From the NCBI GenBank assembly GCA_913061175.1, contig CAJXUF010000005.1:1-35559 (forward strand): a stretch of 35,559 nucleotides of DNA, given 5' to 3'. The notes below the pieces were generated by a model, which was given only the letters and a program-made list of their open reading frames with translations, had not been told where the DNA came from and searched no databases. The stretch is from an uncultured Psychrobacter sp. (GTDB lineage Bacteria; Pseudomonadota; Gammaproteobacteria; Pseudomonadales; Moraxellaceae). Positions 9,270-19,588 of the stretch are shown in pieces (positions within the stretch are counted from its first letter, which is position 1; each line of letters opens with the position of its first letter). The position numbers and the translations under genes are program-made.

Positions 9270-10481
9270 TTAGCCAAAGAATGTCTCCACAACACGTCCT
9301 TGCAGCTGCTGATTGAAAAACGGCGTATTCTTACCACTCGATAGCATCGATTGCGCGGTTACTTGCCACTCAAGGTTAGGATCGACTAATACTGCACCGC
9401 CGATAGCTTCATACTGCTCACTAATACCTGCGATTTTTGCAGGATTTAAGCAGATCTTATCTACCAGTTGCGAGAGTGTTAATACCTCATCATTGACCAG
9501 CTGGCAAGCCAACGCCATAAACGTATCGAAGTTTGAGATACCTGGTGTACTTTCGGCAAACGGTGCTTTTTTGGCGGTACTATTCAGTGGCTCGTGATGA
9601 CTACAGATAGCGTCGATAGTGCCATCCTTTAACCCACGGCGGATTGCCTGCTGATCCGTGTTACTACGTAGCGGTGGCAACACGTACGCCTGAGCATTGA
9701 AGCCTTCCAAGTTGTCATCGGTTAAATACAGCTGATGCATCGCAACATCACACGTAACAGGCAAGCCTTTGTCTTTTGCCCAGCGCATAAGCTCGATAGA
9801 GGACTTACATGATAACTGGCTAAAATGAGCAGCGATTCCGGTCTCTTCCACCATCAATAGCTGCGTAGACAACGCAACCGTTTCTGCAATCCAAGGAATC
9901 CCTTGCAGACCATGATAAGAAGCAATATAGCCCTCATGTGCTACGCCATCTCCAGACAGACTTGGCTCATCAGGATAAAAGAATACTTTCATACCAAAAG
10001 TCGCCGCGTATTCTAGCGTGCGTAGCAATACTAAGTCATTGCGAAAAGGTCTACGCGCATTGGATACTGCGATACAGCCGCCCTTTTTAAGCCCTGCGAT
10101 GTTAGACGGTCGTTCGCCCTCTAACCCTGTGGTCAATGCACCCAAAATATGCAAATAAATCCCGCCATCACTCAAGGCGCGCTCACGTAAACCTTTTAAG
10201 AGTGAGCCATTTTCTAAAATAGGATTGGTATCAGGCGGCGTCACTACATGCAAAAAACCATTACCACGAGCTGCGCTGCCTTCTGATTTTAGCGTGCCGT
10301 GTTGCTGCTGGCCTGGCTCACGCAAACGCGCGCATAGATCTACTAGTGGTGGCAATAACCACATCTCACCGCCAGATTCGAGTGTAGATAGTTTTTCTGT
10401 TGCAGTTTGTGGCAATGCATCTTTAAATGCTTTTGGTAAATGGTCAAGAATGGGTGCATCAGTATTAAGCATGGTAGACAT
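9270..10481 (-). CDS. pyrC': Dihydroorotase-like PyrC', catalytically inactive partner of ATCase
   Basis: A dihydroorotase homologue that has probably lost catalysis and serves as a structural subunit of aspartate carbamoyltransferase. The 403-aa chain follows the type I dihydroorotase layout. However, the zinc-binding His-x-His of active enzymes (D-x-H-x-H-L-R-E-P-G) reads D48-L-C50-A-R52-L-R-E-P-G, and the block T-D-H-A-P-H with the catalytic Asp reads S-H295-H-E-P-L (294-299). The neighbouring K-x-x-F-x-x-x-x-P-G context is kept, so the alignment is secure. Known Pseudomonas PyrC' proteins are inactive in the same way and form a dodecamer with PyrB. pyrB lies 58 bases upstream on the same strand. 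An active dihydroorotase must be encoded elsewhere. Start ATG 10481; M4 is an alternative. Confidence 0.92.
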   Translation of the reverse strand: MSTMLNTDAPILDHLPKAFKDALPQTATEKLSTLESGGEMWLLPPLVDLCARLREPGQQQHGTLKSEGSAARGNGFLHVVTPPDTNPILENGSLLKGLRERALSDGGIYLHILGALTTGLEGERPSNIAGLKKGGCIAVSNARRPFRNDLVLLRTLEYAATFGMKVFFYPDEPSLSGDGVAHEGYIASYHGLQGIPWIAETVALSTQLLMVEETGIAAHFSQLSCKSSIELMRWAKDKGLPVTCDVAMHQLYLTDDNLEGFNAQAYVLPPLRSNTDQQAIRRGLKDGTIDAICSHHEPLNSTAKKAPFAESTPGISNFDTFMALACQLVNDEVLTLSQLVDKICLNPAKIAGISEQYEAIGGAVLVDPNLEWQVTAQSMLSSGKNTPFFNQQLQGRVVETFFG

Positions 10482-10539
10482 AACGTTATTACCGTATCAA
10501 TAAAATGAAATAAATGAGAATAAGTCGCTCGGCAGGCTG

Positions 10540-11613
10540 TTATTTGCCAACCGCTTGATGAGCGCGTTGACCTTCCATTGCAAGCGACAAGACCGCCATG
10601 CGAATGGCAATGCCGTTATTTACCTGCTTTAAGATAACGGATTGTGCGCCATCAGCCACACTAGAGGCAATCTCAACACCGCGATTCATCGGCCCTGGAT
10701 GCATCACCAATGCATCAGGCTTGGCAAGAGCTACTCGCTCTGGTGTGATTCCATAATGCTTATAGTATTCACTCGATGAGGCCAAGAGCGGCGAACCGAT
10801 ACGCTCATTTTGTATTCTTAATCCCATGATCACATCACAGTCGGTGACACACTCGTCCATGTTTTCATATACTTGCACACCGAAACGTTCGATACCTTTG
10901 GGCAGTAGAGTACGCGGTGCACAAACACGGATGTCTGTCACACCTAGTGTTTGCAGTGCACTGATATCAGAGCGTGCCACGCGTGAATGCTTGATATCAC
11001 CAACGATTGCGATAGACAGCTCTTCGAATGGGCGCGGAGCTTCACGGTGAATAGTCAACATGTCTAGCATTCCCTGAGTAGGATGCGCATGCCAACCATC
11101 GCCACCGTTAATGATTGCGATATCAGGCGTGACTTCTGTCGCCATAAAATGCGCGGCACCTGATGCTGAATGGCGTACTACAAAGATATCTGCGGTCATT
11201 GCCTGTAGATTCCACAGTGTATCACGCAGACTCTCGCCTTTTTTGGTGCTCGAACGTTCGATATCGATATTGAGTACATTGGCACCCAAGCGTTTTTCTG
11301 CGACCTCGAATGTCGTCCGTGTACGAGTCGATGGTTCAAAAAACAAATTCATGACCGTATAGCCGTCTAACTCAGGACGATTGATTAGCTGTCCATTGTC
11401 ATCAAAGAATGTCTCTGCTTTTGCGATAATAGCTTTGAGCTGTGCTTTATTAAGCCCTTCAACACCTAAGAAATGCCGGATACTGCCATCAGTATTGAGC
11501 TGCGGACGACTTAGTGAAGTATTGAGCCTTTGATGAATCGTATTGGGATCAAATTTTGCATAATCAGTCGGTGAGACTGGTTGTGTAGCGCTACTATCGA
11601 TAGAATTTGACAT
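10540..11613 (-). CDS. pyrB: Aspartate carbamoyltransferase catalytic subunit
   Basis: This catalyses the committed step of pyrimidine synthesis, carbamoyl phosphate + aspartate to carbamoyl aspartate. It has 357 aa, against 311 in E. coli and about 334 in Pseudomonas; the extra residues form an N-terminal extension of about 35. Active-site motifs are STRTR (95-99), the SSTKKGES loop (111-118), HPTQ (167-170), GLRIQNER (254-261) and HPGPMNRG (295-302). An N-terminal extension plus an adjacent inactive dihydroorotase is the hallmark of class A ATCase, in which nucleotide inhibition acts on PyrB itself. No pyrI gene is nearby. Promoter elements upstream were not convincingly identified. Confidence 0.97.
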   Translation of the reverse strand: MSNSIDSSATQPVSPTDYAKFDPNTIHQRLNTSLSRPQLNTDGSIRHFLGVEGLNKAQLKAIIAKAETFFDDNGQLINRPELDGYTVMNLFFEPSTRTRTTFEVAEKRLGANVLNIDIERSSTKKGESLRDTLWNLQAMTADIFVVRHSASGAAHFMATEVTPDIAIINGGDGWHAHPTQGMLDMLTIHREAPRPFEELSIAIVGDIKHSRVARSDISALQTLGVTDIRVCAPRTLLPKGIERFGVQVYENMDECVTDCDVIMGLRIQNERIGSPLLASSSEYYKHYGITPERVALAKPDALVMHPGPMNRGVEIASSVADGAQSVILKQVNNGIAIRMAVLSLAMEGQRAHQAVGK

Positions 11614-12002
11614 AATGGCGAGTCTTTATTGTGGGTTTATATGAGTCTATAGTCATCACTTATTCATCTTTGTTCGATCATTTATCACTGATAGGCATAG
11701 ATACAAAGGACATTTTGACGCTTATTTGCTACAATTTACCGTAATCAAACTCGACCAAAAAATAGCCTTAGCAGACAATCAGAAAGCGTGAGTAGACATG
11801 CTGTATTCTCATAGAGAATAATTCTGACAAAACTATAAATGAATAACAATAGATATAGTGTAGCCGATTTTGTGGTCGGGACAAAGATGCCGTATTAGCT
11901 ATTTAAGAATTTACCTATTTCAGGTGTGCTAAATGCCACCTACTTCTTTACTTTGACACCTATCCGTTCTTTTACTTTCCATACCATTTATTAGGAAGCC
12001 TT
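11614..12002. other. Divergent intergenic region pyrB / fbp
   Basis: 389 bases between divergent pyrB and fbp, AT-rich, with no supportable open frame. It must contain both promoters. No -35/-10 pair at good spacing stood out, and no pyrimidine-type attenuator hairpin followed by a T-run was seen upstream of pyrB. Confidence 0.5.
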
Positions 12003-12986
12003 ATGACGACCTTAGCAGACTATCTAAACCAACATGCCACTAGCCCTGCACTTAACGACGTGATTACCACTGTCACTGATGTCGGTAAGACGATTTCACA
12101 ATTGCTCAGAAAAGGCGCTCTAGCAGACATTTTGGGCGAAGCGGGTAATCAAAACGTCCAAGGCGAAGATCAGAAAAAACTAGATGTACTGGCCAATGAC
12201 CTACTGCTAGATGCATTGGCAAAAAATACACATTGTGCTGGTGTCGCTTCAGAAGAGCTCGATGATGCCACGCCTGCTAATGACGATGGTAGCCTATTGG
12301 TGTTATTTGACCCATTAGATGGCTCATCAAATATCGATATCAATATGGCAGTGGGTACGATTTTTTCTGTTCTGCCGTATGAGCGTCAAGGTCAAACCAG
12401 TGAAAACAGCGACTATTTGCAAGCAGGCAATAAACAGCTAGCAGCCGGTTATCTGCTATATGGTACCTCTACTGTCCTAGCGCTAACCATCGCTGATAAA
12501 GTTGTGATGTTTAGCCTAGATCCAGAGACGTCTGACTATGTGTTGATAGAAGACGACGTGCAAATCGATGCCGATACAAGCGAATATGCTATCAATAGCT
12601 CAAATTATCGCTACTGGCGCGCACCGATGCAACAGTACATCGATGAGCTTATCGCTGGTGAGACAGGTGTGCGTGGACGCGATTTCAATACGCGCTGGGT
12701 AGCCGCCATGGTTGGTGACGTCCATCGCATTTTATGCCGAGGTGGTCTGTTCACCTATCCGTTTGATACCAAATACGCTCACAAAGCGGGTAAACTACGC
12801 TTGATGTATGAAGCCAACCCAATGAGCCTATTGATTGAACGCGCGGGTGGCGGTGCGACAGATGCTGTCAATCGTATCTTAGATATCGAACCGACTGATA
12901 TCCATCAGCGTGTTCCTGTGGTGCTCGGTAGCAAAAACGAAGTCAATTACGTGAAAGATTTACACGTCAATTATTCTGAAAAATAA
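12003..12986 (+). CDS. fbp: Class I fructose-1,6-bisphosphatase
   Basis: This hydrolyses fructose 1,6-bisphosphate to fructose 6-phosphate, the key gluconeogenic step, which matters in bacteria such as Psychrobacter that grow on acids and amino acids. It has 327 aa, normal for class I. Metal and substrate motifs are GEDQKKLD (54-61), SEE (83-85), the signature [22 protein letters not shown] (102-123) and '[21 protein letters not shown]' near 264-284. The ATG is preceded by AGGAAG at good spacing. It runs divergently from pyrB and is followed 69 bases later by a TrmH-type gene. Confidence 0.97.
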   Translation: MTTLADYLNQHATSPALNDVITTVTDVGKTISQLLRKGALADILGEAGNQNVQGEDQKKLDVLANDLLLDALAKNTHCAGVASEELDDATPANDDGSLLVLFDPLDGSSNIDINMAVGTIFSVLPYERQGQTSENSDYLQAGNKQLAAGYLLYGTSTVLALTIADKVVMFSLDPETSDYVLIEDDVQIDADTSEYAINSSNYRYWRAPMQQYIDELIAGETGVRGRDFNTRWVAAMVGDVHRILCRGGLFTYPFDTKYAHKAGKLRLMYEANPMSLLIERAGGGATDAVNRILDIEPTDIHQRVPVVLGSKNEVNYVKDLHVNYSEK

Positions 12987-13055
12987 TTGATTGACGCACC
13001 TGTTAAGAACAGCCAGCAGAATACTAAATTAATAGGCATTGTGTTGGTTATTTAA

Positions 13056-13883
13056 ATGACTCCTTTACCCTTCTCTAAGCGATCCACTATGGTATTAAAT
13101 CCCACCGAGCTGATTACCTCAGATAAGAACACAACTGTGAAGCTTGTAAAAGCACTGTTGTCCCAAGCACGCCAGCGTAAAAAGAACGGTCAGACAGTCA
13201 TAGAAGGCGTCCATTTGATAGATGCCGCCCTGCGTAGTGACTATCCTTTCGCACACATACTACTGTCTGAGTCAGCGCGTAGCCACCCTGAAGTTCAGCA
13301 GGTACTAACTCGTCTACCCACTTATACGCCTATTCTTACTTTGTCAGACTCACTTTATGAGAATATTCGTAGCTTGGGTACTGGCATTGATATCATGGCG
13401 ATAATCAAAGTACCAACGCCTAGCCTATCGATGATCGATGAGGACTGCTTGATCTTGAACGACGTGCAGGATAGCGGAAATGTTGGTACGCTACTACGCA
13501 CAGCAGCAGCCGTTGGTATCCGCAACATCCTATGCACCAGTGCGACCGCTCAAGCTTGGTCTCCCAAGACGCTACGAGCAGGTATGGGTGCACAGTTTGC
13601 ACTGACTATTTATGAAGGCTTGAGTACGCAAGATATTTTAGATCAAGTAAAGGTACCGCTTTTGGCGACTAGCTCACATACAGATACTATCATTTACGAG
13701 CACGATTTATCTGCGCCTGTGGCATGGATTATGGGTCATGAAGGCCAAGGCGTTAGCGACGATTTGATGCAATGTGCCACGCCTATCGCTTTACCGCAGC
13801 CAAATGGTCAAGAGAGCTTAAATGTAGCGATTGCAGGGTCTTTATGTCTGTATGAGACCTTACGCCAAAGACAATACTCTTAG
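13056..13883 (+). CDS. TrmH (SpoU) family RNA 2'-O-methyltransferase
   Basis: A SPOUT-class, SAM-dependent ribose 2'-O-methyltransferase acting on rRNA or tRNA; the target nucleotide cannot be told. It has 275 aa with an N-terminal substrate-binding domain (about 25-115, including 'ARQRKKNGQTVIEGVHLI') and a C-terminal knotted domain. Motif 1 is NDVQDSGNVGTLLRTAAA (135-152), with the catalytic Arg at 148. Motif 2 is IMGHEGQGVS (225-234) and motif 3 ALPQPNGQESLNVAIAGSL (245-263). The start may instead be ATG 13089, as neither has a clear ribosome site. It shares orientation with fbp and is closed by a terminator. Confidence 0.9.
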   Translation: MTPLPFSKRSTMVLNPTELITSDKNTTVKLVKALLSQARQRKKNGQTVIEGVHLIDAALRSDYPFAHILLSESARSHPEVQQVLTRLPTYTPILTLSDSLYENIRSLGTGIDIMAIIKVPTPSLSMIDEDCLILNDVQDSGNVGTLLRTAAAVGIRNILCTSATAQAWSPKTLRAGMGAQFALTIYEGLSTQDILDQVKVPLLATSSHTDTIIYEHDLSAPVAWIMGHEGQGVSDDLMQCATPIALPQPNGQESLNVAIAGSLCLYETLRQRQYS

Positions 13884-13925
13884 CATGCATTTATAACTGT
13901 TATTAAAGCCTAATTTATTAAGCAT

Positions 13926-13960
13926 AAAAAAACCCACTACCAATTGATAGTGGGTTTTTT
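13926..13960 (+). terminator. Rho-independent terminator after the TrmH gene
   Basis: An 8-bp stem ACCCACTA / TAGTGGGT with an 8-base loop, flanked by A-run and T6. It ends the fbp-trmH direction; the A-run on the other side means it could also act on minus-strand transcripts from etfA. Confidence 0.9.
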
Positions 13961-13979
13961 ATCATCTGTCTACTACTGA

Positions 13980-14087
13980 TATAGTCAAAGAAGTCTAAAA
14001 CGGATACAAGGCAGCCAACTGCAGATTGTACAAGTAGTACATCTAAGGAGAGTAACGCCGTAGCCGTTTAGTAGTTCTGTGACTATA
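13980..14087. repeat. MITE-like palindromic element (about 108 bp)
   Basis: Two arms of 24 bases, at 13980-14003 and 14064-14087, are inverted copies of each other with about five mismatches. Both begin TATAGTCA(C/A)-like and end at CCG(T)TT. The 60-base core holds a second small dyad GTAC-AAGTA-GTAC. The right arm ends two bases from the etfA stop codon. There is no coding capacity. The layout fits a miniature inverted-repeat element or a REP-like repeat. I recall similar repeats in Psychrobacter genomes, but could not check that here. Confidence 0.6.
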
Positions 14088-14089
14088 TA

Positions 14090-15022
14090 TTAAACCTTGC
14101 TAGTAAGCTCAGGTAGTGCTTCGAATAGATCAGCTTCTAAGAAGTAATCAGCAACGCTAGCAATAGGTGCTTCTGGGTCATTGTTGATAGCAACGATGAC
14201 TTTAGAATCTTTCATACCAGCCAAATGCTGAATCGCGCCTGAGATACCAGCTGCGATATATAGCTGCGGTGCAACGATTTTACCCGTTTGACCGACCTGC
14301 ATATCATTTGGTACATAGCCTGCGTCAACAGCGGCACGTGATGCACCAACAGCAGCGCCTAGCTTGTCAGCCAATGGCTCAATGTACTTGGTGAAGTTTT
14401 CACCGTTTGCCAATGCACGACCACCAGAAACAACGATACCAGCTGACGTCAATTCTGGACGATCAGACTTAGCCATTTCTTCGTTAACGAAGCTAGCTTT
14501 ACCAGTTTCTTGTACGTTATCGATAGTTTCAACAGTAGCTGAACCACCTTCGCTTGCCACTGGGTCAAACGCAGTAGTACGTACTGTTAGTACCACTTTG
14601 TCTTCTGTTGTTTTTACTGTCGCTGTCGCATTACCTGCATAGATAGGACGCTCAAACGTTTGCGCATCTACTACACCTGAGATTTCAGACAACATGCTGA
14701 CGTCAAGTAACGCAGCAACGCGTGGCATAAAGTTTTTACCAGTCGTGGTCGCAGCCGCTAGGATATGGCTGTAATCACCAGCGATATCAGCAACTAATAG
14801 CGCCACGTTACCTGCCAATTGATGCTCATAAGCAGCATTGTCAGCCAATAGTACTTTAGTCACGCCTTCTGCTTTTGCCGCTTCATCAGCAACAGCTTGG
14901 CTACCACTACCAGCAACCAATACATGGATATCATCACCCATTTGTTTAGCAGCAGCGATCGTGTTTAAAGTTGCCTTTTTTAGACTGGCATTGTCATGTT
15001 CTGCATATACCAAAATTGCCAT
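14090..15022 (-). CDS. etfA: Electron transfer flavoprotein alpha subunit
   Basis: The FAD-binding subunit of the soluble ETF heterodimer, which takes electrons from acyl-CoA dehydrogenases and passes them to ETF:ubiquinone oxidoreductase. It has 310 aa, normal length. The N-terminal half is the AANH-like domain (MAILVYAEHDNASLKKATLN...). The C-terminal FAD domain shows GASRAAVDAG (226-235), QVGQTGK (242-248), AAGISGAIQH (257-266) and AINNDPEAPI near 279-288. The ribosome site AAGGAC precedes the ATG. etfB lies 160 bases upstream on the same strand, so the two are probably one operon, although the gap is larger than usual. A palindromic repeat adjoins the 3' end. Confidence 0.97.
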   Translation of the reverse strand: MAILVYAEHDNASLKKATLNTIAAAKQMGDDIHVLVAGSGSQAVADEAAKAEGVTKVLLADNAAYEHQLAGNVALLVADIAGDYSHILAAATTTGKNFMPRVAALLDVSMLSEISGVVDAQTFERPIYAGNATATVKTTEDKVVLTVRTTAFDPVASEGGSATVETIDNVQETGKASFVNEEMAKSDRPELTSAGIVVSGGRALANGENFTKYIEPLADKLGAAVGASRAAVDAGYVPNDMQVGQTGKIVAPQLYIAAGISGAIQHLAGMKDSKVIVAINNDPEAPIASVADYFLEADLFEALPELTSKV

Positions 15023-15182
15023 GGTTTTAGTCCTTTATATATTCGTATTATCTATTCATGCGGTTGTTTGTGTACAAAGCTATTTGAGCAACTATCATTT
15101 AATATGAAATAAAGCAGTCCAATTCATAGCCTTGTACAGGATATGCCGTAGCGAAGTATCCAATCATTAAAACATTAAAACA

Positions 15183-15932
15183 TTAAATGACTTTTGCTTC
15201 GTTTCTTAGCTTATCGACCAACTCATCAACTGACCCTACTGTAATACCAGCTTTACGGTCAGCAGGTGGCACGACTTTAATAATTTCTTGCTTAGATGTC
15301 ATATCAACACCGAAATCTGCTGGCGTTTTCTCATCAAGTGGCTTTTTCTTCGCTTTCATGATGTTAGGCAATTTAGCATAACGTGGCTCATTCAAACGTA
15401 GATCAGTCGTGATAACCGCTGGCAAATCAAGAGCAACAGTTTGTAGGCCGCCATCGATTTCACGCGTTACGTTTACTTTGTCGCCTTCAACTTTCACTTC
15501 TGATGCAAACGTACCCTGACCGATACCCATCAATGCCGCTAGCATCTGACCAGTTTGGTTGTTGTCATCATCAATCGCTTGCTTACCTAATAAGATAATA
15601 TCAGTGCTTTCAGCTTCGGCGATACTTTTTAGAATCTTAGCAACTTGTAGTGGATATGGTTTTTCGTCACTTACTACTAATACACCACGGTCAGCACCTA
15701 GCGCTAGGGCTGCACGAATCTGCTCTTGTGACTCTTTTGGACCGATTGAAGCAACAATGATCTCATCAATGACGCCAGCTTCTTTTAGACGAACCGCTTC
15801 TTCTACTGCGATTTCATCAAAAGGGTTGATTGACATTTTAGTGTTTGATAAGTCAACGCCAGAGTTGTCGGCTTTTACACGAACTTTTACGTTATAATCA
15901 ATGACACGCTTGACCGCTACTAATGCTTTCAT
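15183..15932 (-). CDS. etfB: Electron transfer flavoprotein beta subunit
   Basis: The AMP-binding partner of EtfA in fatty-acid and amino-acid oxidation. It has 249 aa, as expected. It begins [20 protein letters not shown] and contains the conserved '[19 protein letters not shown]' (33-51), '[12 protein letters not shown]' near 75 and the signature region '[45 protein letters not shown]' (about 149-193). GAGGAA lies at proper distance before the ATG. It is transcribed with etfA. In the 160-base gap downstream, CATTAAAA is repeated about three times next to the stop codon. Confidence 0.97.
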   Translation of the reverse strand: MKALVAVKRVIDYNVKVRVKADNSGVDLSNTKMSINPFDEIAVEEAVRLKEAGVIDEIIVASIGPKESQEQIRAALALGADRGVLVVSDEKPYPLQVAKILKSIAEAESTDIILLGKQAIDDDNNQTGQMLAALMGIGQGTFASEVKVEGDKVNVTREIDGGLQTVALDLPAVITTDLRLNEPRYAKLPNIMKAKKKPLDEKTPADFGVDMTSKQEIIKVVPPADRKAGITVGSVDELVDKLRNEAKVI

Positions 15933-16390
15933 ACGTTCCTCGTTTATTAATGTTATGAGTTAAAAATTGTCAGTTAAGAACCAAAGGTTCGTTGTGGTTC
16001 AAATTGTCGTTCAAAATACTGCTCAAGGTTATTACTACATCAACAGAATATTGTTAACTAAGAAAGATGAGCCAATATCTAAGAGCATATTAGCATTGTA
16101 TCTCTTACTAATGAAATCTGCTAAAGCTAAGCCAACCGTTATTATCAGACCTATGTATCTTGCGTCAGCAGGCAGATAAGGTCAAGACAACGCCGTGAAT
16201 AATGCGTCATAAATTTGTCAACACTCTATAATAAATACTCTATAAGCGCATCGTTTCACGTTTTTCATGGTTCAACAGCTCAAAATGCTCATACCCTTTA
16301 TAGCATTCTAAGCCTTAGCTTTACTTAATATTTTGTTATTATTTATCTCTTCAAAGTTAACGGATAAGAATAGTTAGTTAATTAATAAAG
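15933..16390. other. Intergenic region upstream of etfB
   Basis: 458 bases between DUF421 and etfB. The etfBA promoter must lie here. On the minus strand TTGACA occurs near 16217 and TTGACC near 16180, but neither has a -10 at good spacing that I would defend. A 70-codon plus-strand frame (15967-16179) has no ribosome site and no recognisable product, and is not called. Confidence 0.45.
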
Positions 16391-16960
16391 CTAGACCTGC
16401 GACTTACCATTCTTAATAACACCAAGCAATAACTCGCTATCACGTATATCGTCAAATAAAGACCAATCAGGTTCAACGTCATTATTTTTGATGACACTCA
16501 TATCACCTGTCGTCTCCATAATCACTGCAAACACCTCTATTTTCGCTTTGATACCATTTTTACGTAGCACTTCCTGTACATCGCTAGTGCTAAGATTAGC
16601 CTCTTTTAAGTTGTCTTCTAAATACTCACCATGAGCCATTAGGATAATAGCTTGGTTATCTATCAATGCTTTTAGTGGCTTGATCTTACGTCTGATAACT
16701 GAGATAACACCCTGAATCAAGAATAGCACCGCAACAGCAAACAATCCTTGAAATAGAGAGGGCTTATCTGACAGCACAGTTGATGCCAATATACTACCAA
16801 TACCAACCGTCATCGCAAAATCATGGCTTGATAACTTGGAAAAACTGCGTAAACCCATTAATCGAGTAAACAACATCAGCCCTACATAAAAGCCTACTGC
16901 AGATAAAGAAATCCCGAGCACTTGTTGCCAGTCAATTGAAAGCCAATTTTCCCACTTCAT
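16391..16960 (-). CDS. DUF421 (YetF/YcaP-like) membrane protein
   Basis: An inner-membrane protein of the DUF421/YetF family, function poorly defined. It has 189 aa, with three hydrophobic helices in residues 12-85 and the family signature 'GLRSFSKLSSHDFAMTVGIGSILASTVLS' (36-64). A cytosolic alpha/beta part follows from about 95, including 'LIDNQAIILMAHGEYLEDNLKEANLSTSDVQEVLRKNGI' and 'VFAVIMETTGDMSVIK', both typical of the YetF C-terminal domain. AAGGTT precedes the ATG. It appears monocistronic. Members are often stress- or envelope-related, but nothing in this context shows that. Confidence 0.9.
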   Translation of the reverse strand: MKWENWLSIDWQQVLGISLSAVGFYVGLMLFTRLMGLRSFSKLSSHDFAMTVGIGSILASTVLSDKPSLFQGLFAVAVLFLIQGVISVIRRKIKPLKALIDNQAIILMAHGEYLEDNLKEANLSTSDVQEVLRKNGIKAKIEVFAVIMETTGDMSVIKNNDVEPDWSLFDDIRDSELLLGVIKNGKSQV

Positions 16961-17081
16961 AATACAACCTTATCTATTACATCTTTATTAAATCATTGTT
17001 CATTATTACCTGATGATGTTGACCGTCAAAATCAATAGCACTTTACATTAGCAACACTTTGCCATACCAAAAAAGTCCCAT

Positions 17082-17117
17082 AAAAAAAGCAACCTGATAA
17101 GAGGTTGCTTCTTTTTA
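17082..17117 (-). terminator. Rho-independent terminator of the cold-shock gene
   Basis: On the minus strand, stem AAGCAACC / GGTTGCTT with a short loop followed by T7. It lies 110 bases past the csp stop codon. Confidence 0.88.
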
Positions 17118-17227
17118 AAGTCGATACAGTATTTTTATTGTTTTAACAAACAAAGTAATCAATGCATATTGATAATCTTATTGTCATTAAGCTTACTGAC
17201 AAGCAGTTAACTTAACGATGAATGAGA

Positions 17228-17440
17228 TTAGATAGCTTCGATTTGCTCAGCTTGTGGGCCTTTTTTGCCATCACCTAAGATGAAAGACACTTTTTGGCCT
17301 TCGGCTAGAGTTTTGAAACCGTTACCTTGGATAGCGCTGTAGTGAGCGAATACGTCTTGTCCGCCGTTGTCTTGAGCGATAAAACCAAAACCTTTAGCTT
17401 CATTAAACCACTTTACAGTGCCTTCAACTTTATCTGACAT
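17228..17440 (-). CDS. CspA-family cold-shock protein
   Basis: A small single-stranded nucleic-acid-binding protein (RNA chaperone / antiterminator) that melts mRNA structure, often induced by cold. Start ATG 17440 gives [13 protein letters not shown]..., 70 aa, the standard length; AGGA precedes it. The frame stays open upstream, but the extra residues are leader RNA. RNA-binding motifs are KGFGFI (16-21) and DVFAHY (29-34). The mRNA has a leader of roughly 150 nt below an extended -10 promoter, as is usual for cold-shock genes. Which Csp paralogue this is cannot be told from the sequence alone. Confidence 0.96.
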   Translation of the reverse strand: MSDKVEGTVKWFNEAKGFGFIAQDNGGQDVFAHYSAIQGNGFKTLAEGQKVSFILGDGKKGPQAEQIEAI

Positions 17441-17803
17441 AAATTTTCCTGACTCTTTAACTGTTGGCGAGACTTGTGTCATCACCGATTAATTGATATA
17501 TACCCTAATATTTTCTGCTAAATGCGGCGGCCAAAAATGCTAAATAATCTTAAAGAAAATTTGTATTTTTTGCCTCAAATATTTTGAGTACAGTCTGATT
17601 ATAACAGTTTTCCATGGTAGGAACAGTCTAAATTGCTGATTTTTGTAAATAAATACTACACATTGTTGCAAGCTAATATAGATAACAATCTTATTCGTAT
17701 CTTGTTGATATCAAATAATTTTTATTTATAGGTGTACTACAACTTTATTGGTAAACCACTAATTAAATAAATCAAAATAGATGATAATAAGTTGGAATAT
17801 TAG
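17441..17803. other. Cold-shock mRNA leader and intergenic region
   Basis: 363 bases, strongly AT-rich. Bases 17441-17591 are the predicted csp 5' leader, downstream of the extended -10 promoter. The remaining part up to 17803 is the downstream region of the unknown membrane protein. No cold-box sequence matching the E. coli cspA element was recognised. Confidence 0.5.
17598..17606 (-). promoter_or_regulatory. Extended -10 promoter of the cold-shock gene
   Basis: On the minus strand TGTTATAAT gives a perfect TATAAT with the TG extended -10 element. No strong -35 lies 16-18 bases upstream, which fits extended -10 promoters. Predicted start is near 17591, giving a 150-nt leader. Confidence 0.7.
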
Positions 17804-18235
17804 TTACTGCAATGGTGATGTTGGTAGCCATGCTGAACTCAATACAAGCAAACATAACGCAAAAAACACCAATGAAAATGACTGACTATAGGCAATATAC
17901 TTGGCTGGAATAACCAAGTCTTTAGGAGAGTCAGGAATGCCTTTACGCTTCAGTAGCTTGGTACCATATATCCAGCCAAAGGTCGTGTATATGCCATATG
18001 CAGCAGGCACTGCGATAGCTAATGGGGTCAAATCAATAACGTATAAAATCACCACTGATATGAAGAACCATAGAGTATCTAACAATGAACTAACTTTGAA
18101 GAATTTAGATTGAGGCAGTTTACCATCGGTCTGTTTAAGCATCTCCCCTTCTATCCAAATTAAAACTGCTACCACAGCGCTAAGAGTAATATATACGAAT
18201 TGCGGCGTTAGCCAGTCTGAATAAGATATTTGCAC
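17804..18235 (-). CDS. Unrecognised small membrane protein
   Basis: I do not recognise a family. The likely start is GTG 18235 (AGG about 9 bases upstream), giving a 143-aa protein beginning with 'QISYSDWLTPQFVY'; the frame also allows a TTG start at 18313 with 26 more residues. There are four hydrophobic segments: about 12-29, 56-73, 75-93 and 117-136, separated by basic loops (KQTDGKLPQSKFFKV; KLLKRKGIPDSPKD). This predicts a four-helix inner-membrane protein with charged cytosolic loops. It stands alone between the cold-shock gene and ilvC, with no visible terminator of its own. No function is proposed. Confidence 0.7.
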   Translation of the reverse strand: MQISYSDWLTPQFVYITLSAVVAVLIWIEGEMLKQTDGKLPQSKFFKVSSLLDTLWFFISVVILYVIDLTPLAIAVPAAYGIYTTFGWIYGTKLLKRKGIPDSPKDLVIPAKYIAYSQSFSLVFFALCLLVLSSAWLPTSPLQ

Positions 18236-18549
18236 AGCATACAACCTATTATCTATAGAAAGTGAGAATGAAGCATCCGCCCGCTTCGAATACTTAGAAA
18301 CGGGTAAGAACAATGATGAATGTTAATCGCAAAGGCGCTTTGGCCAATGTTAAGGTGCCTACTTATATTGGGCAGCAATTAATGGTTTTCAACCGATAAC
18401 CCAGATTCAAATCAAAGCGAAAAACGCCTATCAAATACTTTGCATAAAAAAACCCATGCTATCAAGTGATAACACGGGCTATTTAATCTAAATCAGATTA
18501 TTATCTGAATAAGACTTTCATTTGTATAAAACTTTTATCTGTATAAGAC
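18236..18549. other. Intergenic region downstream of ilvC
   Basis: About 314 bases upstream of the small membrane protein gene, holding the ilvC terminator (18446-18481). Just after the ilvC stop, three imperfect copies of an 18-base unit resembling TATCTGTATAAGACTT occur at about 18500-18552, the last touching the stop codon. Confidence 0.5.
18446..18481 (-). terminator. Rho-independent terminator of ilvC
   Basis: On the minus strand, a 14-bp stem with G-T pairs (AGCCCGTGTTATCA / TGATAGCATGGGTT) followed by a T7 tract, about 70-100 bases past the ilvC stop codon. Confidence 0.82.
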
Positions 18550-19587
<1,038 letters not shown>

Positions 19588-19588
19588 T

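Noticed and set aside
9215-9337. Longer start of the DUF2127 protein
   Set aside because: The extra 41 codons run into the pyrC-like gene and lack a ribosome site; ATG 9214 has a strong one.
15120-15165. Possible second copy of the palindromic element between etfB and etfA
   Set aside because: Only GTACA and GCCGTAGC are shared with the 13980-14087 element; the terminal arms are absent. GGATA/TATCC is a short dyad that may be chance.
15967-16179. 70-codon plus-strand frame upstream of etfB
   Set aside because: No ribosome site, no family resemblance, and it occupies the likely etfB promoter region.
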